A DNA stretch of 64,000 nucleotides from the NCBI GenBank assembly GCA_016710465.1, contig JADJVS010000015.1, positions 372,001 to 436,000 of the forward strand, given 5' to 3'. Below are positions 52,908 through 61,596 of the stretch, piece by piece (the stretch's first letter is position 1; each line of letters starts with the position of its first letter). The position numbers and the translations under genes are program-made. The notes under the pieces were generated by a model, which saw only the letters and a list, made by a program, of their open reading frames with translations, was not told the origin of the DNA and made no database searches. Source of the DNA: Sulfuritalea sp. Lineage in GTDB: Bacteria; Pseudomonadota; Gammaproteobacteria; Burkholderiales; Rhodocyclaceae.

Positions 52908-53906
52908 ATGAAGACCCTCAAGGACCTCAAGCTCTCCATGCTCGACCTCGTCGCCGTGCGCGAGGGCGGCGGTGTCGCCGATGCCCTGGCGATCTCGCTG
53001 CGCACGGCGCGCCACGCCGAGCAGCTCGGCTTCGCCCGCTACTGGCTGGCCGAGCACCACAACATGCCTGGCATCGCCAGCTCGGCGACGGCGGTGCTGG
53101 TCGGCTACATCGCCGGCGGTACCTCGCGCATCCGCGTTGGCTCGGGCGGGGTGATGCTGCCCAACCATGCACCGCTGGTGGTGGCCGAGGCCTTCGGCAC
53201 CCTGGCCGAGCTCTATCCCGGGCGCATCGACCTCGGCCTTGGCCGGGCGCCGGGTACCGACCGCCTGACCATGCGCGCCTTGCGCCGCGACCGGGTCGAG
53301 ACCGAGGATGATTTCCCCCGCGAGGTGGCGGAGCTGCAGCGCCTGCTCGGCGATCCGCAGCCGGACCAGCAGGTGATCGCCATGCCGGGCGCCGGTACCC
53401 GGGTGCCGATCTGGCTGCTCGGCTCCAGCCTGTTTTCGGCGCAACTGGCGGCCGAGCGCGGCCTGCCCTATGCTTTCGCCTCGCATTTCGCGCCGCGCCT
53501 GCTGCACCAGGCCATCGACCTCTATCGCAGCCGCTTCCGGCCGTCCGAAGTTCTCGCCCAGCCCTACGTCATGATCGGCGTGCCGCTGGTCGCCGCACCC
53601 GCCGACGAGGAAGCCGAGTTCCTCGCCAGCAGCGTGTTCCAGCGCGTGCTCGGCATACTCCATGGCGACCGCCGCTGCCTGCCGCCGCCGGTAGCCGATT
53701 TCATGGCCGGCCTGCATCCGCGGGAGCGTGCCGGGATTGCGGATTTCCTCGGCGCCGCGGTGATCGGTGGCCCGGAGACGGTGCGCGACGGATTCGATGC
53801 ACTGCTGCAGGCCACGCAGGCTGACGAGTTCATCCTGGTCTGCGATATTTTCGATCCCGACCTGCGCCTGCGTTCGCTGGACATCGCCGCCGCCGCCGTC
53901 GCCTGA
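52908..53906 (+). CDS. Luciferase-like (LLM class) flavin-dependent oxidoreductase
   Basis: A 332-residue TIM-barrel FMN protein of the MsnO8/alkane-monooxygenase-like subgroup. Marks: KLSMLDLVAVREGG, LGFARYWLAEHHNMPGIASSATAVLVGYIA, RVGSGGVMLPNHAPLVVAEAFGTL and PGRIDLGLGRAPGTD. Substrate unknown. It starts 95 bases after permease 2, past a motif copy and a small hairpin CGATTG-CTCA-CAATCG, and is followed after two bases by the M48 gene. Confidence 0.9.
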   Translation: MKTLKDLKLSMLDLVAVREGGGVADALAISLRTARHAEQLGFARYWLAEHHNMPGIASSATAVLVGYIAGGTSRIRVGSGGVMLPNHAPLVVAEAFGTLAELYPGRIDLGLGRAPGTDRLTMRALRRDRVETEDDFPREVAELQRLLGDPQPDQQVIAMPGAGTRVPIWLLGSSLFSAQLAAERGLPYAFASHFAPRLLHQAIDLYRSRFRPSEVLAQPYVMIGVPLVAAPADEEAEFLASSVFQRVLGILHGDRRCLPPPVADFMAGLHPRERAGIADFLGAAVIGGPETVRDGFDALLQATQADEFILVCDIFDPDLRLRSLDIAAAAVA

Positions 53907-53908
53907 AA

Positions 53909-55444
53909 ATGACCATCAACCGCGCCCGCCCTCTGTTGCTGGTCCTGCTGGCCTTCCTCGGGGCCTGCGCCACCAATCCGGTGACCCGGAAGTCGGAGCT
54001 CAGCTTCGTCTCCGAAGCCCAGGAAATCCGCATCGGCAACCAGCAGTACCTGCAAAGCCAGCAGTCCTCGGGCGGCAAGTACCTGCTCGATCCGGCGCTG
54101 GCGGCCTATGTTGCCGAGGTCGGCGGCAAGCTGGTCAAGGTCAGCGACCGGCCGAACCTGCCCTTCGAATTCGTCGTCATCAACGACTCGGTGCCCAATG
54201 CCTGGGCTCTGCCCGGTGGCAAGCTGGCGATCAATCGCGGCCTGCTCACCGAACTGAAAAGCGAGGCCGAACTGGCGGCGGTGCTGGGACACGAGATCGT
54301 GCACGCCGCCGCGCGCCATGGTGCGCGTTCGGTGGAGCAGGGCACGCTGCTGTCGGCCGGCGCGGCAATCATTTCCGTGCTCGGCGCCGACAGCCGGCAT
54401 GCCGGCCTGATCGACTTTGCCGCCCAGGGCGGGGCGGCTCTGATCGGCCTGCGTTATGGACGCGAGCATGAGCTGGAGGCCGACCACTACGGTATCGACT
54501 ACATGCTGCGTGCCGGCTACGACCCCAAGGCAGCCGTGGAACTGCAGGAGACCTTCGTCCGTCTGTCCGGCGACAAGGCATCGAACTGGCTTTCCGGTCT
54601 GTTCGCCACGCATCCGCCCTCGCAGGAACGCGTCGATGCCAATCGCAACAGGGCCGCCGGCCTGCCCGCCGGGCTGTTTCGCGGCGAGGAGGTTTACCGG
54701 CAGAAGATCGCCGGCCTGATGAAGGCGAAACCGGCCTACGCCGCCCACGACGAGGGCCGCAAGCTGCTGGCGAAAGAGCCGGAAAAGGCCTTGGCCAAGG
54801 CCGACGAGGCGCTCCGGGCCGAGCCGCGCGAGGCGCTGTTCCATGGCCTGCGCGGCGACGCGCTGAAGCGCCTGGGCCGCGTCGCCGAGGCCGAGCGCGA
54901 ATACGACGAGGCGATCAAGCGCAACGGCGAGTATTTCGCCCACTACCTCAACCGCGGTCAGGCTCGCCAGCAACTGGGCAACAAGGCCGGCGCGCAAAGC
55001 GACCTGGAACAGGCCAACCGGCTGCTGCCGACCGCCGCCGCGCATTTCGCCCTGGGCAACCTGGCACAGGGGGCGAGCAACCCGGCCAGGGCCATCGAGC
55101 ACTACCGGCTGGCGGCCGGGTCGGATTCGGAGGTCGGTCGGCGCGCCGGATCGGCCCTGGTGCGCCTTGATCTGCCGCGCAACCCGGCGGCCTACGTGCT
55201 GGTCGAGCCGGTGGCGGACAAGGCCGGCAATCTGGCATTGCGGATCACCAACCGCGCGCCGGCGGCATTGCACAAGCTGCGGGTGGCGGCAGTGGCGCCG
55301 GGCTTCGCCCGCGAATACGCGCCGCCGGGCACGCTGAAACCGGGCCAGTCGGTGCTGGTGGCGACCGGAGTGAGGTTGAGCGAACTGGGGAACACCGCAA
55401 GCCGTTTGCGCGGAGAACTGCGCGGCGCCGAGGTGGCGGAGTAG
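53909..55444 (+). CDS. M48 metalloprotease with TPR region, BepA-like lipoprotein
   Basis: A 511-residue protein. The signal peptide ends at the lipobox LGAC (Cys20), so it is probably lipid-anchored in the outer membrane. The zinc motif is HEIVH (His128, Glu129, His132), with the third ligand in HELEADHYGIDYM. TPR-like helices run from about 290 to 400 and a C-terminal beta-rich extension follows. It resembles BepA/YfgC, which degrades stalled outer-membrane proteins such as LptD and BamA, but is longer. Confidence 0.88.
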   Translation: MTINRARPLLLVLLAFLGACATNPVTRKSELSFVSEAQEIRIGNQQYLQSQQSSGGKYLLDPALAAYVAEVGGKLVKVSDRPNLPFEFVVINDSVPNAWALPGGKLAINRGLLTELKSEAELAAVLGHEIVHAAARHGARSVEQGTLLSAGAAIISVLGADSRHAGLIDFAAQGGAALIGLRYGREHELEADHYGIDYMLRAGYDPKAAVELQETFVRLSGDKASNWLSGLFATHPPSQERVDANRNRAAGLPAGLFRGEEVYRQKIAGLMKAKPAYAAHDEGRKLLAKEPEKALAKADEALRAEPREALFHGLRGDALKRLGRVAEAEREYDEAIKRNGEYFAHYLNRGQARQQLGNKAGAQSDLEQANRLLPTAAAHFALGNLAQGASNPARAIEHYRLAAGSDSEVGRRAGSALVRLDLPRNPAAYVLVEPVADKAGNLALRITNRAPAALHKLRVAAVAPGFAREYAPPGTLKPGQSVLVATGVRLSELGNTASRLRGELRGAEVAE

Positions 55445-55452
55445 GTCGGGCC

Positions 55453-56739
55453 TTAGACGATCGCGGCCATGGGCTGCACAGTCACCGTGTCGCCAGCGCC
55501 GACTTTGCCGCGCTCGTGCTCGAGCACGATGAAGCAGTCGGCATCGGCCATCGAGCGCAGCACGCCCGAACCTTGCGCGCCAGTGGGACGCACGGTCCAG
55601 GCGCCGGACTCGTCGCGGCCGAGGATGCCGCGCTGGTACTCGGTGCGGCCGGGGCTTTTCTTCATCGGCTCCAGGCAGCGCGCCTCGAAGCCTGGCACCA
55701 CGGGCAGCGGGGCCAGGCCGGCGAGCTTGAGCAGGGCCGGGCGCACGAATTGGTAGAAGGTGACCATCACCGCCACCGGGTTGCCGGGCAGGCCGAACAG
55801 CCAGGCACCGGAACGGTCGGGGCCGTCCGGGGCAATGCGGCCGAAGGCCATCGGCCGGCCGGGTTTCATGGCGATCTTCCAAAAGGCGACTTCACCCAAC
55901 TGCGCCATCATCTGCTTGATGAAATCGGCCTCGCCGACCGAGACGCCGCCGCTGGTGATGATGACGTCGGCACAGGCGGCGGCGTCGCGGAAGGCGGCTT
56001 CCAGCGCCGCCGGGTCGTCCCTGACCACGCCCATGTCGATCACCTCGCAACCCAGGCGCGTGAGCATGCCCCACAGCGTGTAGCGGTTGCTGTCATACAC
56101 CGCGCCTTCGGTCAGCGCCTGGCCGATGCTGCACAGCTCGTCGCCGGTGGAGAACAGCGCCACGCGCAGGCGGCGGCGCACCGAAACCTCGGCCACGCCG
56201 AGCGAAGCGATGATGCCGATCTCGGCGGGGCGCAGCTTGCGTCCGGCGGGAATGGCGGGTTTGCCGGCCTGCAGGTCTTCGCCGGCACGGCGCGTGTTCT
56301 GCCCGCGCTGCTGGCCGGCAGGAATGATCACGGCATCGCCCTCGACGCGGGTGACCTCCTGGATGACGACGGTATCGACGCCCTCGGGCAGCACGGCGCC
56401 GGTCATGATCCTCACCGTCTCGCCGGCGCCGACTCTGCCGTCGAAGGCGCGCCCGGCAAAGGCCGTGCCGATGTTCTTCAGGCGGGATTCACCGCCGGTG
56501 GCAAGGTCGGCGAAGCGCAGCGCCCATCCGTCCATGGCCGAGTTGTCGTGGCTGGGCACGTCGATCGGCGAAATCACGTCCGCCGCCAGCACGCGGTCCA
56601 GCGCCTGGCGGATGAAGACGCGCTCGATGCCGGTGACCGGCGGCAGCAGGCCGAGGATCAGCTCGCGGGCGCGTTCGACGTGCAGCGAGTTGGGATCGTA
56701 GTTGTCGGCGCAGGAAAGGGCTTGCAGAATCGAGGACAT
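55453..56739 (-). CDS. moeA: Molybdopterin molybdenumtransferase MoeA
   Basis: A 428-residue cytosolic enzyme that inserts molybdate into adenylylated molybdopterin. Conserved: DVPSHDNSAMDGWALR, RIMTGAVLPEGVDTVVIQE, ITSGGVSVGEADFIK and FGLPGNPVAVMVTFY. The moaA gene lies upstream on the same strand, with a 46-base purine-rich gap between them. Two dispersed-motif copies lie inside, read as KVGAGDTVTV near the end and RVGAGETVRI in the middle. Confidence 0.97.
   Translation of the reverse strand: MSSILQALSCADNYDPNSLHVERARELILGLLPPVTGIERVFIRQALDRVLAADVISPIDVPSHDNSAMDGWALRFADLATGGESRLKNIGTAFAGRAFDGRVGAGETVRIMTGAVLPEGVDTVVIQEVTRVEGDAVIIPAGQQRGQNTRRAGEDLQAGKPAIPAGRKLRPAEIGIIASLGVAEVSVRRRLRVALFSTGDELCSIGQALTEGAVYDSNRYTLWGMLTRLGCEVIDMGVVRDDPAALEAAFRDAAACADVIITSGGVSVGEADFIKQMMAQLGEVAFWKIAMKPGRPMAFGRIAPDGPDRSGAWLFGLPGNPVAVMVTFYQFVRPALLKLAGLAPLPVVPGFEARCLEPMKKSPGRTEYQRGILGRDESGAWTVRPTGAQGSGVLRSMADADCFIVLEHERGKVGAGDTVTVQPMAAIV
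55484..55507 (-). repeat. Dispersed motif, copy 12 (moeA 3' end)
   Basis: On the minus strand: CAAAGTCGGCGC then TGGCGACACGGT, about 21 of 24 matches. It codes for KVGAGDTV near the C-terminus of MoeA, 30 bases before the stop codon. Confidence 0.7.
56414..56437 (-). repeat. Dispersed motif, copy 13 (inside moeA)
   Basis: On the minus strand: CAGAGTCGGCGC then CGGCGAGACGGT. It codes for RVGAGETV. This segment is partly conserved in MoeA proteins, so chance convergence with the motif is possible. Confidence 0.5.
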
Positions 56740-56744
56740 CTTGC

Positions 56745-56784
56745 GGGAAGGGGGGAAGGGAGAAGGGGGAAGGGGGAAGGGGGG
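56745..56784 (+). other. G-rich tract between moaA and moeA
   Basis: A purine-only 40-base tract with six G-runs of three to six separated by AA or AGAA. On the other strand it is the C-rich leader of moeA and contains no ribosome-binding site. It could form a G-quadruplex on the plus strand. Confidence 0.55.
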
Positions 56785-56785
56785 C

Positions 56786-57865
56786 TCAGCCGCCGATGTA
56801 GGACATTTCGATTTTCTTGGCCGCCGGCAGGGCGGTTGCCGCCGTGCGGATCTCGGAATAGCGGTCGTCGCGGCCGCGCCAGATGGCGGCGATCTCGCGG
56901 CGCAGGGCCTCGCCGCCGCCGCCGCGGCGCAGCAGCGCGCGCAGGTCGTGGCCGCTCTGGGCGAAGAGGCAGGTGTAGAGCAGGCCTTCGGTCGACAGCC
57001 GGATGCGCGTGCAGGTGGCGCAGAAGGCCTGGGTCACCGAGGAGATGACGCCGATCTCGCCGCCGCCGTCGACATAGCGCCAGCGCTCGGCGACCTCGCC
57101 GCTGTAATTGGGGTCGATCGGCTCCAGCGGGAACTCGTCGTGGATGCGGGCGATGACCTCGGCCGAAGGCAGCACCTCGTCCATGCGCCAGCCGTTCGAG
57201 GAGCCGACGTCCATGTATTCGATGAAGCGCAGGATGTGGCCGCTGTGACGGAAGTGGCGCGCCAGCGGCAGCACCTGGTCGTCGTTGGCGCCGCGCTTGA
57301 CCACGCAGTTCACCTTGATCGGCGCGAGGCCGGCGGCGGCCGCGGCGGCGATGCCATCGAGCACGTCGCCGACGGCGTAATCGACGTCGTTCATGCGCTT
57401 GAAGGCGGCGTCGTCTATGCCGTCGAGGCTGACGGTGACGCGGTGCAGGCCGGCATCCTTCAGCGTGCGCGCCTTCTTCGCCAGCAGGGAGCCGTTGGTG
57501 GTCAGGGTGATTTCGACCGGCAGCTTTGCCAGTTGCTCGATCAGGTTCTCGATATGGCGGCGCAAGAGGGGCTCGCCGCCGGTGATGCGGATCTTCTCGA
57601 CGCCGAGATCGACGAAGACGCGGGCGACGCGCTCGATCTCCTCGAAGGAAAGCAGTTGCTGGCGCGAGAGGAAGACATGGTCATCGCCGAAGACTTCCTT
57701 GGGCATGCAATACACGCAGCGGAAGTTGCAGCGGTCGGTGACCGAGATGCGCAGGTCGCGCACGCGGCGCCGGCGCAGGTCGAAGAGCTCGCCCTGCGGC
57801 GGCGCGGCGAGGTCGCGCGCCGGCGGCAGACTGGCGCGGACGATGGGAATGATGCGGTCGGTCAT
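56786..57865 (-). CDS. moaA: GTP 3',8-cyclase MoaA
   Basis: A 359-residue radical-SAM enzyme starting molybdenum cofactor synthesis from GTP. The first 4Fe-4S cluster is bound by CNFRCVYC (Cys46, Cys50, Cys53). The second is bound by the C-terminal CATC and a later Cys in LLYTCLF. The final MSYIGG carries the terminal Gly-Gly needed for catalysis. It is upstream of moeA on the same strand. A promoter with TATAGT ends about ten bases before the ATG. Confidence 0.97.
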   Translation of the reverse strand: MTDRIIPIVRASLPPARDLAAPPQGELFDLRRRRVRDLRISVTDRCNFRCVYCMPKEVFGDDHVFLSRQQLLSFEEIERVARVFVDLGVEKIRITGGEPLLRRHIENLIEQLAKLPVEITLTTNGSLLAKKARTLKDAGLHRVTVSLDGIDDAAFKRMNDVDYAVGDVLDGIAAAAAAGLAPIKVNCVVKRGANDDQVLPLARHFRHSGHILRFIEYMDVGSSNGWRMDEVLPSAEVIARIHDEFPLEPIDPNYSGEVAERWRYVDGGGEIGVISSVTQAFCATCTRIRLSTEGLLYTCLFAQSGHDLRALLRRGGGGEALRREIAAIWRGRDDRYSEIRTAATALPAAKKIEMSYIGG

Positions 57866-57874
57866 GGGAGGCGA

Positions 57875-57927
57875 ACTATAAGCCGCGCGGGACGGGCAGA
57901 CAACTCCCGCCAAGACACTCCCGCCAA
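57875..57927 (-). promoter_or_regulatory. moaA promoter with tandem 11-bp direct repeats at the -35
   Basis: On the minus strand: -10 TATAGT (57875-57880), a 17-base spacer, -35 TTGTCT (57898-57903). The expected start is about three bases before the ATG at 57865, so the mRNA would be nearly leaderless. Two copies of TTGGCGGGAGT (57903-57913 and 57917-57927) lie at and just upstream of the -35, spaced 14 bases apart, as for an activator or repressor site. Confidence 0.55.
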
Positions 57928-58032
57928 TGCGGAATTGACCGCCCCGCGCACGCAAGGGATACTGCCTGGACGGGGCGGCGTGACGGCAATTGCGCAGCGG
58001 CATGTCGCCCCGGCAAACGAAAGGAGAACGCC

Positions 58033-58422
58033 ATGCTTCGCTGGATGCTCATTGCGTTGACGGCCTTGGCTGTTGGGGGCTGTGATTCCGCCGATCCCGT
58101 CGATGGCAAGACCGAGGCCCTCAAGGCTGCCGTGGCGCAGGCCCACCGGCTGTTCGAAAGAACCCAGACCGATGCGATGGCCAATGTCTCGTTTTACGGC
58201 GTGCACCAGACGGGCGGCAGCGGCATTCACTATCTCCTCGCCAGCCTGCCCGAGCGGGGCGCGATCGAATGCTATGCGGAAGGCAAACCCTCCGCACCCT
58301 GGTGCGTGGTGGTGCGCGGTGGTCCCGGCAAGCTGGAAATCACCATCGACGGCTACGGCGCCCAGCTTGATCGCCCGCTCGTGACGCAGGTGGCCAGACT
58401 GGGCGAATACCGGCGCTTCTGA
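58033..58422 (+). CDS. Small predicted lipoprotein of unknown function
   Basis: 129 residues with a signal peptide and lipobox VGGC (Cys17), preceded by AAAGGAG. The mature part has KTEALKAAVAQAHRLFERTQ (helical) and then a beta-rich segment with two cysteines (IECYAEGKPS and PWCVVVRGG). I recognise no family. It starts 167 bases from moaA in the opposite direction and is followed by a motif copy eight bases after the stop. Confidence 0.75.
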   Translation: MLRWMLIALTALAVGGCDSADPVDGKTEALKAAVAQAHRLFERTQTDAMANVSFYGVHQTGGSGIHYLLASLPERGAIECYAEGKPSAPWCVVVRGGPGKLEITIDGYGAQLDRPLVTQVARLGEYRRF

Positions 58423-58430
58423 GCCGGGCC

Positions 58431-58454
58431 GCCGTCCCGCCAGCGCCGACTCTT
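58431..58454 (-). repeat. Dispersed motif, copy 14 (after the lipoprotein gene)
   Basis: The exact core AAGAGTCGGCGC on the minus strand, then TGGCGGGACGGC: 22 of 24 bases match. It starts eight bases after the stop codon of the lipoprotein gene. Confidence 0.85.
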
Positions 58455-58561
58455 GCCGTCGCGGCGCCCGCCGAAACATCGACTTACACATCGGCTGGGG
58501 CGTTCAACAAAGCGCTTACAAGCGTCGGCCACCATGCGGCATCCCCTCGCGGAAGCCGTTC

Positions 58562-59806
58562 ATGAAACTGTCCTTGCGCCTCCTTGCTTGCCTTTTCGCC
58601 AGCGCATCGCTTGCCGCTTCGGCCGCACCGCTGGGACGGGATGACGCGCAGCACTTGCTGAACCGGGCCGGATTCGGCGCCCGTGCGGCGGATGTGGCGG
58701 ACTATTCCGGCCTCAGCCGCGATGCGGCCGTGGCGCGCTTGCTCGGCGAAACACCGCGTGAAGCGGCGTCCCCGATTCCGGCAGAACTCGCCGACTATGT
58801 TTCTCCGGGACGGATTCGCCAGCTTTCCGACGAGGAACGTCGCGAGTTGCAGCGCAGGACCGGCATCGCCTTGCGCCGCTGGTGGGTCGATACCCTGTTC
58901 GCCGCGCAAAGCCCGGCCGAGCAGTTGCGCGAGCGCATGACGCTGTTCTGGCACAACCATTTCGTCTCCAGCGTGCAGAAGGTGAAAAGCGCCAGGCTGA
59001 TGCTGGAGCAGAACCGCCTGCTGCGCCGTCATGCGCTGGGGCGCTTCGACGAACTGCTGCATGCGGTGGCCAAAAATCCGGCGATGGTGGTCTATCTCGA
59101 CGCGGCGACCAGCCGGCGCGGCAGCCCGAACGAGAACTTCGCGCGCGAGGTGATGGAGCTGTTCACCCTCGGCGAAGGCAACTACGGCGAGCAGGACATC
59201 AAGGAGGCGGCGCGCGCCTTCACCGGCTGGAGCATCGATCCGGCGACCGGCGAGTTCCGTTGGCGGCCCATCGCCCACGACGATGGATTCAAGACCGTGC
59301 TCGGCGTCAGCGGCAATCTCGATGGCGACGCGGTGCTCGACATCCTGCTGGCGCAGCCGCAGACCGCGGAATTGCTGACGCGCAAGCTGTGGCGCGAATT
59401 CGTCTCGCCGACACCCGACGAGCGCGAGGTGAAGCGCATCGCCGGCCGCCTGCGGGCTTTCGGCTACGACATGCGCGTGGCCTTGCGCGAGCTGCTGCTT
59501 GGTTCCGCTTTCTGGGCCGAGGCCAACCGCCAGTCCCTGGTCAAGTCGCCGGTGGATTTCGTGGTCGGCAGCTTCAATACGCTGGGCATGGAGCCGCCCG
59601 ATACCGCCGCCCTGGCCGGCCTGCTGCGCCAGTTGGGGCAGGACCTGTTCGCGCCGCCCAATGTCAGGGGCTGGCCCGGCGGCGAGGCCTGGATCAACAG
59701 CAGCACCCTGCTCGCGCGCAAGCAGATGGCCGAGCGCCTGTTGCGCCGCGAGGGCCGCGAGGACCTGCGCCAGGCCATGCTCGACCCGGCCTACCAGCTC
59801 AAGTGA
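58562..59806 (+). CDS. DUF1800 family secreted protein
   Basis: A 414-residue protein with a Sec signal peptide ending near AASAAP. The DUF1800 signature is clear: HLLNRAGFGA, ERMTLFWHNHFVSS, SPNENFAREVMELFTLGEGNYGEQDIKEAARAFTGW (parts), LTRKLWREFVSP, and PNVRGWPGGEAWINS. The family is always paired with a DUF1501 protein, here ten bases downstream. The function is not established. Confidence 0.92.
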   Translation: MKLSLRLLACLFASASLAASAAPLGRDDAQHLLNRAGFGARAADVADYSGLSRDAAVARLLGETPREAASPIPAELADYVSPGRIRQLSDEERRELQRRTGIALRRWWVDTLFAAQSPAEQLRERMTLFWHNHFVSSVQKVKSARLMLEQNRLLRRHALGRFDELLHAVAKNPAMVVYLDAATSRRGSPNENFAREVMELFTLGEGNYGEQDIKEAARAFTGWSIDPATGEFRWRPIAHDDGFKTVLGVSGNLDGDAVLDILLAQPQTAELLTRKLWREFVSPTPDEREVKRIAGRLRAFGYDMRVALRELLLGSAFWAEANRQSLVKSPVDFVVGSFNTLGMEPPDTAALAGLLRQLGQDLFAPPNVRGWPGGEAWINSSTLLARKQMAERLLRREGREDLRQAMLDPAYQLK

Positions 59807-59816
59807 GGATGACCGC

Positions 59817-60989
59817 ATGAAGCGACGCGATTTCCTCGGCGGCATCTCGGCGGCGGGACTGCTTGGCTTGATGCCCGGCCTGTTGCCGGCCGTGGCGCTG
59901 GCGGCGGGGGCATCGCCTTACCGGCGGCTGCTGATCCTGGTCGAGCTCAAGGGCGGCAACGATGGGCTCAATACCGTGGTGCCCTACACCGACCCGAACT
60001 ATTACGCGCTGCGGCCGCGCATAGCCATCCCTGCCGGCGAGGTGCTGCCGCTGGGCGAGGGCCATGGCCTGCATCCCGCGCTGCAGCCGCTGTTGCCGCT
60101 GTGGCAGGCGCGCGAACTGGCGGTGATCCACGGCCTCGGCTACCCGAAGCCGAACCTGTCGCATTTTCGCTCGATCGAGATCTGGGACACGGCATCCCGC
60201 AGCGACGAATACCTGCAACAGGGCTGGCTGGCACGCAGCTTCCTCGGCCGGCCGCTGCCGGCGGGCTTTGCCGCCGATGCCGTGGTGGTCGGCAGCCAGG
60301 ACATGGGGCCGTTCAGCGGTGGCGGACGCGTCGTCGCCCTCAGCAATCCCGAGCAGTTCGCCTGCCTGGCGCGCCTGGCGCAGGAAGGCGGCGGCCGGGG
60401 CAGCGGGGCGCTGGCGCACATCCGCCGCGTTGAGTCCGACATTGTTTCCGCTGCGACGAAACTCAGTGCCCCGGCTTCCGGTTTTGCCCTGCGCAGCGAG
60501 TTTCCCCAGTCTGGCTTCGGCACGGCCGTGCGCACGGCCTGCCAGGTGCTGGGCAGCGGCGCCGAAGTGGCCGTGCTGCGCCTGAGCCTCGCTGGCTTCG
60601 ACACCCACCAGAACCAGCCCGGCGTCCATGCCAGGTTGCTCGGGCAGCTTGCCGAGGGCCTTGCCGCCTTGCGTTCGGCGCTGATCGAACTCACACTCTG
60701 GGATCGCACGCTGGTGCTGAGCTACGCCGAGTTCGGCCGGCGCCCCAGGGAGAACCAGAGCAATGGCACCGACCATGGCACCGCCAATGTCCATTTCGCG
60801 CTCGGCGGTGCCGTGCGCGGCGGGCTTTACGGCGAAGCGCCGGACCTCGCGCGCCTCGATGCCGACGGCAACCTCGCGCACACCGTCGATTTCCGCCGCC
60901 TGTATGCCACAGTGCTGGAGCGCTGGTGGGGCATGGAATCCGCTTCCGTGCTGGGGGCTCGCTTCGAGCCTCTGGCCTTTGTAGTCTGA
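59817..60989 (+). CDS. DUF1501 family protein with Tat-type signal
   Basis: A 390-residue sulfatase-like fold protein. The start MKRRDFLGGISAAGLLG carries the RRDFL motif of a Tat signal, so it is exported folded. Family marks: LVELKGGNDGLNTVVPY, SLAGFDTHQNQ, LVLSYAEFGRRPREN and the metal-site-like GTDHGTANVHFALGG. Substrate unknown. It is partner to the DUF1800 protein. Confidence 0.92.
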   Translation: MKRRDFLGGISAAGLLGLMPGLLPAVALAAGASPYRRLLILVELKGGNDGLNTVVPYTDPNYYALRPRIAIPAGEVLPLGEGHGLHPALQPLLPLWQARELAVIHGLGYPKPNLSHFRSIEIWDTASRSDEYLQQGWLARSFLGRPLPAGFAADAVVVGSQDMGPFSGGGRVVALSNPEQFACLARLAQEGGGRGSGALAHIRRVESDIVSAATKLSAPASGFALRSEFPQSGFGTAVRTACQVLGSGAEVAVLRLSLAGFDTHQNQPGVHARLLGQLAEGLAALRSALIELTLWDRTLVLSYAEFGRRPRENQSNGTDHGTANVHFALGGAVRGGLYGEAPDLARLDADGNLAHTVDFRRLYATVLERWWGMESASVLGARFEPLAFVV

Positions 60990-61020
60990 ACCCGTGTCAC
61001 CCACTCAAGGAGCAAGACCC

Positions 61021-61376
61021 ATGAAACTTCGTTATCTTGTTGTTGCATCGATGCTGTCGCTCGGCCTCTCGGCAAGTTTTGCCCAATCGCCCGCATCCGG
61101 ACCCGGGCATGGGGCCCGGCATGGGGGCCGCGCGGCCGCGCGGAGGAGCGTGAGAAGCGCTGCCAGGCCAACCCGGAGCGCTGCGCCAAGATGAAGGAAA
61201 AGCGGGAAAAGCGCCGTGAGGAGCATCAGGCCAAGCGCGCCGAACTGCGCAAGCTCTGCGAGACCGACGCCAAGGCCTGCGAGGCGAAGAAGGCGCAGAT
61301 TCGCGAGAACGTGGAGAAGCGGCGCGAGGCGCGCAAGGAGCGGCGCGAGAACCGGCCGCCTCCGGGCGTCAAATAG
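61021..61376 (+). pseudogene. Small secreted CX6C-repeat protein broken by an apparent frameshift
   Basis: AAGGAG and an ATG at 61021 give MKLRYLVVASMLSLGLSASF and a signal peptide, but this frame then becomes a run of Arg, Ala and Gly and stops at 61194. The frame that stops at 61376 has the natural continuation: EEREKRCQANPERCAKMKEKREK, then KLCETDAKACEAKK. These are two CX6C pairs in a charged helical region. The shift falls in the GC-rich stretch at about 61105-61150. Small betaproteobacterial exported proteins of this kind are known to me by pattern only. It may be a sequencing error or a real mutation. Confidence 0.6.
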
Positions 61377-61596
61377 CCGGCGGCGTCTCTTCAGGCGTCG
61401 GGTCGCGCAGCAGCAGCCACATCAGGCGCAGGCCGATCACCACGTTGCCGATGGCGAACACGGCGATGAGGATGGAGGCCGGCGTGCCGAGCGTGTAGCT
61501 GCGCACCACCCAGGCCAGCAGGGTCGACAGCAGGTTCACCGCGATCATCAGCCAGAAGGCGGGATTGCGCGGCTGCCAGAGGCGGCCGAGCTTCAC
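61369..61596 (-). CDS. Small two-helix membrane protein
   Basis: 75 residues from a GTG at 61596 that overlaps the Lrp stop codon by four bases (GTGA). Two membrane helices: AFWLMIAVNLLSTLLAWVV and ASILIAVFAIGNVVIGLRLM. The short C-terminal tail is Pro- and Glu-rich. No family recognised. The overlap with the regulator gene suggests co-expression. The 3' end overlaps the CX6C gene by eight bases. Confidence 0.65.
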   Translation of the reverse strand: MKLGRLWQPRNPAFWLMIAVNLLSTLLAWVVRSYTLGTPASILIAVFAIGNVVIGLRLMWLLLRDPTPEETPPAI

